Assembly: GCA_006386115.1 (NCBI GenBank) | Contig: VFIW01000153.1 | Coordinates: forward strand, 20,797 to 84,796 | Direction: 5' to 3' | Length of the DNA: 64,000 nucleotides | Source of the DNA: Globisporangium splendens | Taxonomy: Eukaryota; Oomycota; Peronosporomycetes; Pythiales; Pythiaceae | Shown: in pieces, positions 1-10,012 of the stretch | How positions within the stretch are numbered: the first letter of the stretch is position 1 | How the letters are laid out: each line of letters starts with the position of its first letter | The notes under the pieces: model-generated | Databases searched by the model: none | What the model was told of the DNA's origin: nothing | The model's input: only the letters and a program-made list of their open reading frames with translations | Made by a program: the position numbers and the translations under genes

Positions 1-52
1 CGGCATTGAAGGCATTGCTTCTTTTGCCCTTCTTGAAATGACCATGGTGGAG

Positions 53-1146
53 CTAGTTGTACGGCTGAAAGCGCTTCTTTTGAGCCTTCTTCTGGGGCTT
101 CATCTGGGGTGGCGTAACCTTGAAGATCTCAGTGATGACAGTACCGGGCTTGGCGGCCCCGGCGAGAAGGTGGCGGCCGAGTGTTTTGCATTCTCGGGTC
201 TCATGACCAGCGCGTTCACAATAGCCACAGAGACTGCTGGAGGGAGTAGCATTTGATTGACCAATGGTAGCCAAACCCTTCTCCTCGCGAGTTTCACGCG
301 ATTCTGGAGTACCGAATCTGTGCGTTTACTTGCTCTTGGCAGCATCGTCGCGCACTTTTTGCTCAATGTGCTGTTTCAATTCCTCATACGGAATGAAATT
401 GCGATTGCCTTTCCAGATGTTGAGAGACATCTTCCACTCCGCGGGCATGGAGTGATACAAGTAAATCGACTTTTGTTCGTCGTTCATGATGCTACTTGTA
501 GCGTCAGACGTGTTTCGCATGGCTTCCTCCAGGTCCAGGAAGTACCGTGTCACGTCGGACCTTCCTCGTACCTGATTTCCATCAAGTAGTGTTGGATCCA
601 ATACGGGTCACCATGGGCTTTGGTGCCCTGGTACCGATGGCAGAGTGTTTGGAACACATCATACGCAGTCGGCTGGTCATCGACAATGAGAACGTGCATG
701 TCATCGATTGTCTTGAACACGAATGCGCGGGTGCGCGCTTCCATCTTGCGAAGCTTTCTTGCGCTCGGCTTTCGGTTCTTCACCTTGGCTTTCATGGCGC
801 GCTTCTCTTCTTCTTCGCGCTTTCTCGCAGCGAATGAGATGATCTTCGGCGGCACGGAGTCTTCAGCGGAGCTTTCGTTATCGCTGTCATCACTTTCAGA
901 TGAGTTCGCACCTGACTTCGACGGCGGCGGAGCAAGGTCTTCCATGTCAACATCCATCGAGGCTACAGGGTCGAGGTCTCCCCAATCGCTTGAGTTGGAT
1001 TCAGTGTCGCTTTCATAGTTGCGCTTTTCAATGAATCCGTAGAGACCTTTCCCCTTGAGAGACGTGGTCACATGGGCTTTCCATATTAGAAAGGTTGTTC
1101 CGTTGAGGCGAGGGAAGCTGTCGGATGAGGATTGGGTTGGGCTCAT
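53..1146 (-). pseudogene. Copia-type gag, frameshifted
   Basis: Gag of a Ty1/Copia retrotransposon, read leftwards from the ATG at 1146. The N-terminus has the usual Copia gag opening (LNGTTFLIWKAHV, then GKGLYGFIE), followed by an acidic insert and the UBN2-like helical region. The reading frame is broken near 565, where the line continues in another frame to 326, and again before a third segment (274-53). That last segment carries the zinc knuckle CGYCERAGHETREC (C-x2-C-x4-H-x4-C) at about 188-229. Protease, integrase and RT would lie left of the window. I could not place its LTR or primer-binding site with confidence in 1147-1410. Two frameshifts make this copy non-functional as it stands. 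Confidence 0.8.
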
Positions 1147-1418
1147 AACTTGTCAAGGAACAGCATGAGGGATGTAGATGGAAGAAGAACAAAAGTGATG
1201 GTGCGTGGCAAAACGACAAGTGCCGTAGGGTTCTATGCGTGCGTGTGTGTATATTATAGGGATTAGAATGATTGGTTGAGGACCTAGGTCATATCATAGT
1301 GTGGGACACACTACGTAAGGTGTATTGCCTTTGACTAACTTAAAACCTGTATTACCCAATGGCACTGTATGGATTCATCGAGACAGTGGGTGACAAATGA
1401 TGGGCTTATTCCAATTTG
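1147..1418. other. Short gap, possible Copia 5' flank
   Basis: No gene seen. This stretch lies upstream of the minus-strand Copia gag and may include its leader or LTR. A short piece near 1365-1390 on the plus strand reads LYGFIET, like the gag opening motif, so a second gag scrap may be present. Confidence 0.3.
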
Positions 1419-1940
1419 TCAAACGTAACTCTGCATGAGCCATTTCAAGGAGCCGGATGGGATTATTCTCTGTACACACACGTTCCCGATTGGCATTCTC
1501 AGTTTGGTGGGTTGAGTCTTGAACGACCGTCCGCAGACGGTGAGTTGCAGATTACCCAGCTTCGTGCAGATCTCTCGATCGGTGCACGTGAAGCTCACTC
1601 CCTTTCCTCGGATCACTTTGAAGTCCCGAAGGTGCACAATGCTGTTGGCCCACAATGTGGACTTTTGGTCACCACCCAACGACGTCATGATCTCCGTGTC
1701 CGAAAACGTGGAGGTCAAGTCTCTCGCGGGGATCCACATCGGGTAGCACTGGTCGCTGTTCACTGGCGTGGGAACGCCTCGCAACGCAGCTGCCTTCCGT
1801 TCAGCAGCTGTGCGGTCTTCGTCTTGGAACGCCCTTTCTGCTTCCGCAAAAGTTGCGTCCGTGGGGATGGTCACTTGTTGGCGTGATGAGTTGGCACGCC
1901 ATTGCTTGCGCCACTCGGTGTTGGCAGCTGAGGTCTTCAT
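1419..1940 (-). CDS. Unrecognised ORF, probably transposon-derived
   Basis: A 173-residue ORF from the ATG at 1940. I do not recognise the family. The N-terminal half is charged and low in complexity (TEWRKQWRANSS, then EAERAFQDEDRTAAERKAAAL). The C-terminal half looks globular, with hydrophobic strands around KVIRGKGVSFTCTDR and LGNLQLTVCGRSFKTQ. The C-terminal half is repeated almost exactly at 2,947-3,196. Dispersed copies among retroelement pieces suggest that it belongs to a mobile element, perhaps a gag-like or ORF1 product with an RRM-like fold. That assignment is inference. Confidence 0.45.
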   Translation of the reverse strand: MKTSAANTEWRKQWRANSSRQQVTIPTDATFAEAERAFQDEDRTAAERKAAALRGVPTPVNSDQCYPMWIPARDLTSTFSDTEIMTSLGGDQKSTLWANSIVHLRDFKVIRGKGVSFTCTDREICTKLGNLQLTVCGRSFKTQPTKLRMPIGNVCVQRIIPSGSLKWLMQSYV

Positions 1941-2946
1941 GATGCAGGGGTAGGTCAAACTTGATATTTTTCTGGATTTTCTTGGGTGGGTTCAAAGTGC
2001 AGTTTTTTTTTGTGATTTCTTGTTTTCTTGGGTTGCAGGGGTCGACTGCTTGGTCGAGAACCGAGGGAAAGTCAAACTCTCAAGCTGACCTAAAGATTCC
2101 CAGGGACCACTCGCTATGAGGCAGTGTGGGAAGCAGTAGGCAGCACCTGAAGAGTCAAAATCAGAGTGCAAAGCGAACCTCAATTTGCGGCAGCTCCGAT
2201 CAGCACACTTCGGGAGAGCAATAGCACTCACTGATGAGTTTCAAAAATTCGATCCCACCAACAAGCGTGGCAGACGAGACTGATCACTAACCACGTCGTG
2301 GAAAGCACCGGGTCTCTGACCAAAATTTCAGAGGTTCACCCGTGTGAACTAAGGGACGGTCGGGGTTGGGGGTCGGCAGTCGCTTGGGTCCAGCTGGCGA
2401 GGAAAGTCGATAGCAAGCGTGGGCTTGTCTATTCGACTTGTGGGGTAGCTGGCAAATTGGAAAGTGCTCAACTTCGCAGATAAATAAGTTACATTACACT
2501 CTTACGGGGTGCCTTCCTATTCTCCGCTACCTATACTTATGTGTGGAATATGCAAATTTGCACTTTTTATGTGAGTTCCACTATTCGGTTAGGCGAGTAT
2601 AGTGAAATCAAGTCAAAATGCAACACCGGTATGACCAGGTTGGACAGTTGCGCCCTGTGTTGTTGGGTGTATGGTGGTGCTAGGGTTTGGGCTTGGGATC
2701 GTGGAGGTCGCTGGATCACGAGGTTTTATTAGCTTGCGTAGGTCACAGCCCTAGAACAATTGCCTCGGGAAAGTTCGGAACCCAAAAGGACCGAAAGTTG
2801 CTGTAGCTGGGTAAATGTCGTGTGCAAGCGCTTCTTGGGACTCGAGGCATAATGAAGGAACTGGCATATTCCGCTCTACCTTCGGGTAAATCTCAATAGA
2901 GTCAGGCTTGGGGTTTGATGGGTGGAACTTGCCACCACCCATGTAT
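1941..2946. other. About 1 kb without a recognisable gene
   Basis: Several short open frames on both strands, none with a recognisable motif or composition that sets it apart. Probably decayed retroelement or intergenic DNA. Confidence 0.4.
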
Positions 2947-3196
2947 AACTCTGCATGAGCCATTTCAAGGAGCCGGATGGGATTATTCTCTGTACACACA
3001 CGTTCCCGATTGGCATTCTCAGTTTGGTGGGTTGAGTCTTGAACGACCGTCCGCAGACGGTGAGTTGCAGATTACCCAGCTTCGTGCAGATCTCTCGATC
3101 GGTGCACGTGAAGCTCACTCCCTTTCCTCGGATCACTTTGACGTCCCGAAGGTGCACAATGCTGTTGGCCCACAATGTGGACTTTTGGTCACCACC
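2947..3196 (-). pseudogene. Second, partial copy of the 1419-1940 ORF
   Basis: Near-identical to 1,425-1,675 (for example DFKV against DVKV in the protein) and encoding only the C-terminal half. The match ends exactly where the LTR begins at 3,197 (…TCACCACC). The copy is therefore truncated, either by insertion of the LTR-bearing element or by recombination with it. Confidence 0.75.
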
Positions 3197-3805
3197 TGTA
3201 AGAGGCTATCCGAGACAGCCTCAAACACGGCACGCACGCTTGCGCTTGAAGAGGAAGACTTGAGGGGAACTTGGCAAAATGCAACTGAATTGAAATGAGC
3301 TTATGGTTCCTGACACTACATGTAAAACACCACTAGGGATTCCTAGAGGTTTTATAACTAAAACCTAAACATGCACAATAAAACCTATGAACCTGATATA
3401 TAAAACCTTGGGTACACTGAGGTTGAACCCAGGGTATCTTCGAGAAACTTGAACTTGAAGTCCCGTGGAAAATTCCCTGCAAAGTGATTGGCTACGGCCA
3501 CTCACTTTAGGTGGCAGAGACACGTCGGTCTCATCACCAGTGCAGTTTCCCAAGTAGGAACCATCACTCACGTGTCTAGAGTACTGTTGTGCGTAATCAC
3601 GCCGAATCTCAATGATTGCGAGCGACCAACACTCAACTCAGACACAGATTGCTCTGACGTCAGACGATGACGTCACCTGTGCATGTGGGGATCACTTTTA
3701 TGTGCTTCACCCAATATCTTCGCACCCACAATGCACTTCCACAAGGTGGTGTGTGACACACACAAAGAGCCACCTTGCATGTAATGGCAGCCTTAGCCCA
3801 TTACA
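3197..3805 (-). repeat. Solo-type chromovirus LTR, subfamily 2
   Basis: Starts TGTAAGAGG and ends CCCATTACA. It shares the long internal block (TTTTATAACTAAAACC … CAGTGCAGTTTCCCAAGTAGGAACC) with the LTRs at 10,013, 16,995 and 62,927, but its outer end differs (TGTAAGAGGCTATCCGAG). The same outer end reappears at 63,911. Flanking pentamers differ (CCACC left, CAAAG right), so there is no target-site duplication. It joins two unrelated element fragments, which suggests recombination after insertion. Strand is given to match the full element. Confidence 0.8.
3655..3675. promoter_or_regulatory. Paired CRE-type sites in the LTR
   Basis: Two perfect TGACGTCA palindromes (3655-3662 and 3668-3675), the classic CREB/ATF-type bZIP binding site. 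They are kept at the same place in the other LTRs of the window. A role in LTR transcription is inferred. Confidence 0.55.
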
Positions 3806-4629
3806 CAAAGGCACTCGGTCGTGTGACTGATATGCTCCGCTCGCCAACGACATCCAGGGTTCACCTAAACAAACTACTAGGATCATTACGGCATGTGGTC
3901 ACGTGTATCCAACCTGCGGCGCCGTTCTTCCAGCAACTTGCGGCCCTCCAGCGTATGACAACTCGACACAGCCAAGTTGTGGTACATGAAGATGCTCGCG
4001 GCGATCTCCTTTGGTTTCGCGCCATTTTGCAAGCGCAATACCTGAACCGATTACCGCTTGCGCGATTTGCACGGTCTCAATCCCTGACAATCGAAATATG
4101 GATGGATGCGAGTGATCTCGGTCTATGCGCAGTTTTCCCCGCAAGGAAAGAGTACCTCCAAGTGAAATTCGACGACGATGAACGCCGCCAGATCTCCGCG
4201 TGCAAGGACGGTCTCAAGAGTGACTTTGGTATCAATGTTCGTGAGCTGATGAGCACCGTGTTTGCTGCAATTGTCTGGGGTTCCCTATGGAAGAGCCCCT
4301 GTTCTTTCCCAGAAGCCCATGTCCGCATGTGGATCGACAACACATCCGCAGCCGCCTGGAACAACAAGCGCTTTACCCGCAACCCGTTCGCCCAGCTTTT
4401 GCTTCGACTTCTCGCCTTGTTGGAAGTGAAACACCAGTTCTACGTCACCGCGTCCCATATTCCTGGAGCTGGGAACGTGATGGCGGATGGGGGCAGTAGG
4501 GCGTGGGAGTCTCCTACTATGCGCAGGGTATTTGCTAATTTATGTGATGGATGGACGCAGGTCACAGTCCCGCTGATCTCGCGGAAACTCTCCGCAGTCT
4601 GGGCGCGATGCTCTGTACAGGAGCTTTAG
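3806..4629 (+). pseudogene. DIRS retroelement, RT C-terminus and RNase H
   Basis: The open frame enters from the LTR at 3,806 and has lost the N-terminal part of the reverse transcriptase. What remains is the connection region (LNKLLGSLRHVVTCIQPAAPF) and a DIRS-type RNase H. The likely acidic residues are in IWMDASDLGL, ELMSTVFAAI, VRMWIDNTSAAAWNNKR and NVMADGGSR. It overlaps the recombinase frame by about 80 bp, the arrangement usual for DIRS elements. The element is 5'-truncated at the LTR border, so it cannot be autonomous. Confidence 0.8.
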
Positions 4630-5593
4630 CAGAGTTGTCACGGTTACCTTACCAGCGAGCTTGGCGGCAGTGGGAAGACTGGTGTGTGTACATGAATTAC
4701 TCACCCTGGCTTCCCAGGAAGGTAACCGGGGCATCAACGGCTCAGCTCGGGTCATTTGCAGTGTACTTATGGCTATTCGGGATGAACCAAGCGAATCAAG
4801 GCAATACGTACAGTACGATATGCTCCAAGCTCTGTGCGGTACGATGGCGCCACCGGTATGCGCTAGGGTACGACCCTGGAGTCAACGAGCGGCACGCGCT
4901 TTTGTTACGTGGCATTAGGCTTTTACAAATCCCGTTTTGAAGCAGCAACCTCTCACGCCAAGCCTCCTCCGACGGGTCCACGCCTCATGCGATCTTTACC
5001 AGCCGAGCCAACAACTGTTATGGGGCGGGCTGCTGCTGGCATATTTCTTTATGTTTCGGCGGTCTGAGTACCTCTATATCGGCAAGCGGTGCCAGCCGTA
5101 CATATTGAAACTTGGCGACATCAAGTTGTGCGATGCTGCCGGGTGTTCAACAAAAGCAAAGAAAGCTGTTATTGTGGGTATCGTGCTGCACGGGGCAAAG
5201 AACAATCAATTTGGTCGAGAGGAAGTGCGGTATCAACATCAGTCGCTCGATCCGATTTTATGTCCAGTACGAGCAGCCCGATGGATACACAAAGGAGCTC
5301 GAGCTATCGGAACAAACGTGAGCGAGCCGGCGATGCAGTTGCGAACGGGTGGAGGAGTTTCATCCAGCCAAGTCGCTAAGATCATCAAGACAGCCGCTGC
5401 AGAGGAAGGTCTCGATCCAACACGCTTTTCAACACATTCCGTGCGTGTGGGGGGAGCAACAAAGCTTCTCAATGCAGGCGCTGATCGGCTGGCGATCAAG
5501 GTCCTCGGCAGGTGGATGTCGTCGTGCTTCGAAGACTGCCCAGTGCTGACCATGGATGGCACCAAGGGATTGTCGCAGATGATGAGCTCGTGA
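4551..5593 (+). pseudogene. DIRS tyrosine recombinase, frameshifted, Tyr replaced
   Basis: Tyrosine recombinase (integrase) of the DIRS element. The N-terminal helical part reads from 4,551 to 4,940. After a one-base slip in a T-run at about 4,933, the catalytic part continues from 4,937 to 5,593. Catalytic landmarks are the first Arg (FMFRRSEYL), HSVRVGGAT (H-x-x-R) and LGRWMSSCFED. The position expected to hold the nucleophilic Tyr reads CFEDCPVLT, with Cys in its place, so the enzyme should be dead even if the frame were open. Related protist DIRS recombinases usually have FE(E/D)YPVLT here, from memory. Confidence 0.8.
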
Positions 5594-5683
5594 GCGTCTT
5601 GAAGGTATTCAAGTGGGGCGCCTCCACTCCACTCCCCAGGAGAAAATGTATCCATCTTTCCCCACACGTGATGATCATTGGAA

Positions 5684-6430
5684 ATGAAAATAACTGACTA
5701 TTTCACTGAAGTACAACGCATGCAATGTATGGTAAATTCAAATCAATCTCCGTATGGATTATATCAAAACAAGCATTATCTACGTAAAATCTTAGCAAAC
5801 CAAAAATCAGCTTCATCATCTATTATTCGCGAAGCAATATGGAAAGCATCAAAAGAGTGTACGTTGTTCAAGAATGCACTTGTTGTAGACATTTGTAAAT
5901 ATTATAATGCGAAATTATATTTAGATATATCGGCTGGGTGGGGCGATCGTTTAATTGGAGCATTGGCAGCTGGTGTTACTAAATATGTTGGTTATGATCC
6001 AAACACTGCTCTAATGGAAGGACATCGTCATATTCAAAACATGTTTGACAAGAAAAGCATATCTACAATTCACTATGAACCATTTCAAACTGCTACAATA
6101 CCAGCCAATTCGTTTGATCTGGTTTTCAGCAGTCCGCCATACTTTGACTTTGAAACATATACATTGTCAAAAACGCAATCAGACAAAACGTTTCGATCGC
6201 TTGATTCATGGTTAAATGGATTTTTATTTGTTTCTTTACGCAAGGCGTGGATTGGTTTGAAACCTGGTGGCAACATGATAATTCACATTGGCGATGTAAA
6301 AGGCTATAATATCATTACACCAATGATTTCTTATATGAAAACTTTACCTAAATCATCTAACGTAAGCACAATATACGTCGATGGCCATAATGGAAAACTC
6401 AGACCAATGTTTCATATTCGCAAATTGTAG
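5684..6430 (+). CDS. SAM-dependent DNA methyltransferase, NCLDV-like
   Basis: A 248-residue protein from the ATG at 5684. Motif I for AdoMet binding is LDISAGWGDRLIGALA, followed by the acidic-strand motif YVGYDPN. The catalytic loop is SSPPYFDFE, an (S/N/D)PPY motif typical of amino-methyltransferases acting on adenine N6 or cytosine N4 in DNA. The closest architecture I know is in giant viruses and some bacteriophages. The gene is intact, AT-rich and uses A/T-ending codons, unlike the roughly 50% GC neighbourhood. That supports recent transfer or integration. It begins about 90 bp after the DIRS recombinase ends and heads the AT-rich island. Confidence 0.75.
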   Translation: MKITDYFTEVQRMQCMVNSNQSPYGLYQNKHYLRKILANQKSASSSIIREAIWKASKECTLFKNALVVDICKYYNAKLYLDISAGWGDRLIGALAAGVTKYVGYDPNTALMEGHRHIQNMFDKKSISTIHYEPFQTATIPANSFDLVFSSPPYFDFETYTLSKTQSDKTFRSLDSWLNGFLFVSLRKAWIGLKPGGNMIIHIGDVKGYNIITPMISYMKTLPKSSNVSTIYVDGHNGKLRPMFHIRKL

Positions 6431-6460
6431 TTACCCTTTGATCATAAAAAAACAATTCAT

Positions 6461-6517
6461 GTCATGTCTGTTGAGGTCATGTTTGTTAAAGCCATGTTTG
6501 TTGAAGTCATGTCTTTT
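6461..6517. repeat. 15-bp tandem repeat
   Basis: Three complete units and one partial unit of GTCATGTYTGTTRAR (6461, 6476, 6491, 6506). They lie between the methyltransferase stop and the convergent ORF at 6516-6911, overlapping its stop by two bases. Confidence 0.7.
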
Positions 6518-6911
6518 ATTCGCGAAACCCATTATATCCAGCTTGATTGTAAAGCGTGCGTAGCTCATCTTCGTTACATTGAGACGCATATTTGAACCCA
6601 GCTTTTTGAAACGCTCTTTTCAACAACCAATTTCCCACACTATCACAATGCTCGAACTCATCCATAATAGCTATGAATTGACCACTGCAGTAAGAACCTT
6701 CAGCTTCAATGATAGTTAATCCATTGAGTGCTTTAAACGATTGTGCAACCTCATAAGCTGCCCTTATAGGATTAGCTGCATCTTGCACATCCCAGAAGTA
6801 TTGAGTAAAGCACCATGGTTGGGCTTCACTTTTAAGATCGACAGTCGACATACGGGCGATACGATCGTCGAGGTTTTGGATAGAAGCGATGATGTCGTGT
6901 TCGGCTTGCAT
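6516..6911 (-). CDS. Unrecognised 131-residue ORF in the AT-rich island
   Basis: ATG at 6911, stop at 6516. I do not recognise it. It has an N-terminal amphipathic stretch (HDIIASIQNLDDRIARM) and a compact C-terminal half with Cys and aromatic residues (EGSYCSGQFIAIMDEFEHCDS). There is no membrane segment or signal peptide. It is convergent with the methyltransferase, has the same low GC, and probably shares its origin. The absence of stops over 131 codons in AT-rich DNA supports a real gene. Confidence 0.5.
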   Translation of the reverse strand: MQAEHDIIASIQNLDDRIARMSTVDLKSEAQPWCFTQYFWDVQDAANPIRAAYEVAQSFKALNGLTIIEAEGSYCSGQFIAIMDEFEHCDSVGNWLLKRAFQKAGFKYASQCNEDELRTLYNQAGYNGFRE

Positions 6912-7069
6912 TGTGATGTATTGTTTACTTGGTTAGTATATTTTATAAAGCAATGTATCAATTTTATGCTCAGATTGAGGGTTGCGTTGTTTGCTATTGA
7001 TTGATATATTCACAACACACGGACGTCAATTTTTATGCTTAAATAAAAAAATGAAGTTGAGTACTCATC

Positions 7070-7447
7070 TCAGTTCATGTAGTCTTCAATCTCATTTCCA
7101 TCATCGAGCCACTTTTGAATGAAACGTGGATGGTAGAAATATTCGTGTATCTCGCGATTGAGTTCGAATCGGTTGCGCTTGATACGATCATAGTCATATT
7201 CTAGAAATGGGGTTTGGCAAAAGCTTGCCCATTTGATTTTGTCTTGATTAGCAGTCAACAACTCGATTGCTGCAGGGTTTCGAGAAAACTTAATCCAATC
7301 GATTTTGTCTTGATTCGCAGTCAACTACTCAATTGCTGCAGGATTATTGGAAAGACACTTCCAATTAATCTTGTCTGGATTAGCAGTCAGTATAGCTTCG
7401 TAAGTAGAGTGAATCTTAACATATTTGTCGCCATATTGAAGTGCCAT
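7070..7447 (-). pseudogene. Giant-virus-type short-repeat protein with one nonsense codon
   Basis: Read from the ATG at 7447 this is a tandem repeat protein with units of the form LTANQDKIDW.....NPAAIEL, about 22-23 residues each. Repeats of this kind are known from pitho-, cedrat- and marseilleviruses. The frame is interrupted once, at 7325-7327, where TAG stands at the place of the second Leu of the repeat (TTG in the next unit). Downstream the frame stays open to 7070 through two more units and a C-terminal tail rich in aromatic and acidic residues. One substitution explains the break, so decay looks recent. Confidence 0.65.
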
Positions 7448-7685
7448 GATGTGTGTGGGTTACTTGTTATTTTAATGCTACAATCGCTCAATTTTACACC
7501 ATTTTGCGAAAGCATAAAAAAACAGTACTTTGAGAGTAGATTACCATCTGACAGTGACTACTTCAACAGTCTCAACCTTAACGATCTTGCAAACATGCAT
7601 ACTGTCATATAAACGAGCCGACTTTATGATATGAGTATATTTTGTATGATGGCATTCTCAATGAAACACTACATTAAATTAACAT

Positions 7686-9425
7686 TTACGATGAACTATT
7701 GTTACTCATTACGTTGCTCGCCATACTACGAAAGTGTTGTGATAACTGAGCAGCGACCTCAGCAGCGATGTTTCGTTGTAGAGACTCTTCTAGTCCCTCG
7801 CAGCTTGCCACGCGCTCACTCGACTCGTTTGACGAGTTGTTCTGGTACTGTTGTAGTTTGATGATATCCGCACGTAGCTTGGTGACCTCGTCTTCAAGTC
7901 GGTCGATTGCTTCATGTTCGATAGACGCCGGAGTCTTAGTTCGCTTTTGCTTGAGAAGATCTTGTAGCCGAGCATGTAAAACAGCGAGACTCGAAGGTGG
8001 GTGCGCTCCGATAACTGCTCTCCCCGACACGCCGTAGCATGACGGACACTCAACGTCGACAGGCACCGTGCACGGCATTCGGATCTTTATCGACGCCTCA
8101 TGAATCTTCATAGCGACACCAGGAACGGATAATCTGTAGAAGCGCTCTTCACGATCTTGAAGAGACTTTTCGTACGCATTCGGATCTCGGCTGTTTGTAC
8201 CAGCATACTTGTTGACAAAATTGCACCATGCAATATAGAGGGGCTTGGGACCAGTATAAGATCGACGCTTACCGAAAGTTTCGTAGAACTTGGATCGGAA
8301 GAACAGGTCCGCGTAATAGAGCTCTTCGTACACGACTGGGAACTGAGCACGATAGATGTGGTCGACATAGTACATGTCGATGCCGAACATAGCTTCACCA
8401 TCGCCATGATATCCGCGTTGATCAGCGTGGTAGTCGTCGAGCCACGCCCGTCGGAACTCAGACAGGTTTCCATGCCGCGCCTCCATTTCTTGATAGCCGA
8501 ACCGTCGCACTGTGAACTCAGCGTCTGGATACTTGACGACCACGAGCGCATCAGACGAATCGCCACCGCGCTTTGCAGGATACTCGTGTTGATGTTTGTA
8601 ATTGGATCTTCGTTTGTTGAAAAGTCGTGCTCGTTGGACACAGTATAGTACTTGAGGTCGGCAGTCGTCTTCAGAGGACAGTGATCTAGACACAGTTTCT
8701 TCATCGCCGGACGCTTGTTCATACGCGTTGATTGAATCTTGTAAGCGTTTTCGTGCTGCACACTCGTCCTCTTCGACAATTTGTATGGCTGCACATTCGT
8801 CCATCAATTGTAGAGCACGCTCTTCGTGACGCAGCTGGATGTCTTGCTCGATAAGCTGGTCGATGTCATGTGCAGGCGAGTCTGGAGCTGGAAGCGCGAC
8901 ACGTGGAGTAGGCGAGACTGGTGCCGGAAGCACGACACGCGCGGGCGAGCCTGACGACGTCATGGAGAGCGTGTCGGGCAGAGCAGGCGAGCGCGTATCA
9001 TCCCGTCCATTCAATGAATCCACACCGAAGGATCGGGGTTCAACACGCCGCACTGGCACAGGACATGGAGTAGCCTCTAGATCACCATCGACATCATTCA
9101 AAGGGGAACCCTGCATCCACAGCGTTTCCTCGTCATTATCTGTCATGGCAAAAAGACCCCCACGCCCGCGCCGGTGTGCCTGGACTGCTTGCGCTCTGGG
9201 CGGCGATATGGAGAACGGCGCGGGTGGATGAGCGGCCGCAAGATCACCAGCGTCGTCAATTAGAGGGGAACCCTGCATCCACAGCGTTTCCTCTTTTTGC
9301 TCAGCAAGTGACCCCGGACCCCTCACGCCTGCGCCGGTGTGCCTGGACTGCTTGCGCTCTGGACGACGGATGAAGAATGGCGGTTGAACTGGCTTGGGCG
9401 GCAAATGGCGGACGCCTTTTATCAC
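7686..9425 (-). CDS. Family E protein, copy 1 (E1), unrecognised
   Basis: An open frame of 579 codons. The first codon of the frame is not ATG. The first in-frame ATG is at 9278, so either translation starts there or an upstream exon is missing. The N-terminal third is Pro/Arg-rich and contains a direct tandem duplication (copies end in ETLWMQGSPL, about 165 bp apart). The conserved core (about residues 300-470) matches E2 at 18,138-18,700. Shared landmarks are the RFGYQEMEARHG against KFNHREMESKHG stretch, W-L-D-[DE]-Y, YADLFF against YIDLFF, and C-T-V-P…C-P/L-S-C-Y. The C-terminus is coiled coil. I do not recognise the domain. The pair of Cys motifs could bind metal. E1 is divergent from E2 across a 358-bp gap. 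Confidence 0.6.
   Translation of the reverse strand: MIKGVRHLPPKPVQPPFFIRRPERKQSRHTGAGVRGPGSLAEQKEETLWMQGSPLIDDAGDLAAAHPPAPFSISPPRAQAVQAHRRGRGGLFAMTDNDEETLWMQGSPLNDVDGDLEATPCPVPVRRVEPRSFGVDSLNGRDDTRSPALPDTLSMTSSGSPARVVLPAPVSPTPRVALPAPDSPAHDIDQLIEQDIQLRHEERALQLMDECAAIQIVEEDECAARKRLQDSINAYEQASGDEETVSRSLSSEDDCRPQVLYCVQRARLFNKRRSNYKHQHEYPAKRGGDSSDALVVVKYPDAEFTVRRFGYQEMEARHGNLSEFRRAWLDDYHADQRGYHGDGEAMFGIDMYYVDHIYRAQFPVVYEELYYADLFFRSKFYETFGKRRSYTGPKPLYIAWCNFVNKYAGTNSRDPNAYEKSLQDREERFYRLSVPGVAMKIHEASIKIRMPCTVPVDVECPSCYGVSGRAVIGAHPPSSLAVLHARLQDLLKQKRTKTPASIEHEAIDRLEDEVTKLRADIIKLQQYQNNSSNESSERVASCEGLEESLQRNIAAEVAAQLSQHFRSMASNVMSNNSSS
9078..9405. repeat. Direct tandem duplication inside E1
   Basis: Two units of about 165 bp, each containing GGGGAACCCTGCATCCAC (at about 9103 and 9266). 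The units are diverged, and the repeat lengthens the Pro-rich N-terminal region of E1. Confidence 0.65.
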
Positions 9426-9783
9426 CTCATCTTCGACCGCTTAAAACCTTAAAACCTTACTTTAGTCTTAATCTGTCTATAGTCAATTGCAAGTACAGCT
9501 TCGAAAAACCTCAAAATAAGTCAGTGGTTCACAAAAGGTGCCGGCACACATGCATGCAATCTGATGAGTTCGCGTGAGGTTTTACCTTACTGCCAATAAT
9601 TTTGTTAAGGTTATTATATTGTTACTGTTGTGTATACAAAGATCAAATGAATATAAAAACCTAAGGTTTTTTGTATTTTCAAGAACGATGAAAGAAGGCT
9701 GCTCAGTTTCAAACATCGCCCGTACGACTCACACGAGCTGCTGCTGTGCGAGCGAGAGACGCCTTCGATGAGAATTCATTGAC
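9426..9783. promoter_or_regulatory. Divergent intergenic region between E1 and E2
   Basis: 358 bp between two head-to-head paralogues, AT-rich, with runs such as TTAAAACCTTAAAACCTTAC. It probably holds both promoters. No specific factor site is recognised. Confidence 0.4.
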
Positions 9784-10012
9784 ATGGCCGACTCGATTGC
9801 AAATACGCGCTCCCCTGATTTGTATAGCGATGTCCGACTCAACGATGCTTATGACTCAGATACTGCGCAGTCTCTAGACGACTATGACGAGCGCGACTAC
9901 GAAGGATCTGACGATGACCCGAACGCGTACGACTACGAAGAACAATATCAGTACGACGATCGCGATGAAGAGCATCATTCTGACTACGACTACCACACGC
10001 AGACGTCCCAGA
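9784..10012 (+). pseudogene. Family E protein, copy 2 (E2), 5' part
   Basis: ATG at 9784. It encodes 76 residues, very acidic and Tyr-rich (repeated D/E/Y runs), and is then cut by the chromovirus LTR at 10,013. If the insertion and one copy of the CCAGA duplication are removed, the frame continues directly at 17,650. The retrotransposon therefore landed inside an open coding frame. The acidic N-terminus has no counterpart in E1. Confidence 0.75.
10008..10012. repeat. Target-site duplication, left copy (CCAGA)
   Basis: The 5-bp CCAGA next to the left LTR, repeated at 17,645-17,649. Five bp is the normal duplication size for Ty3-type integrases. Confidence 0.9.

Noticed and set aside
3197..3805. 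Solo LTR formed by simple intra-element recombination
   Set aside because: Flanking pentamers differ (CCACC and CAAAG) and the two sides belong to different elements, so a plain solo LTR is not supported.
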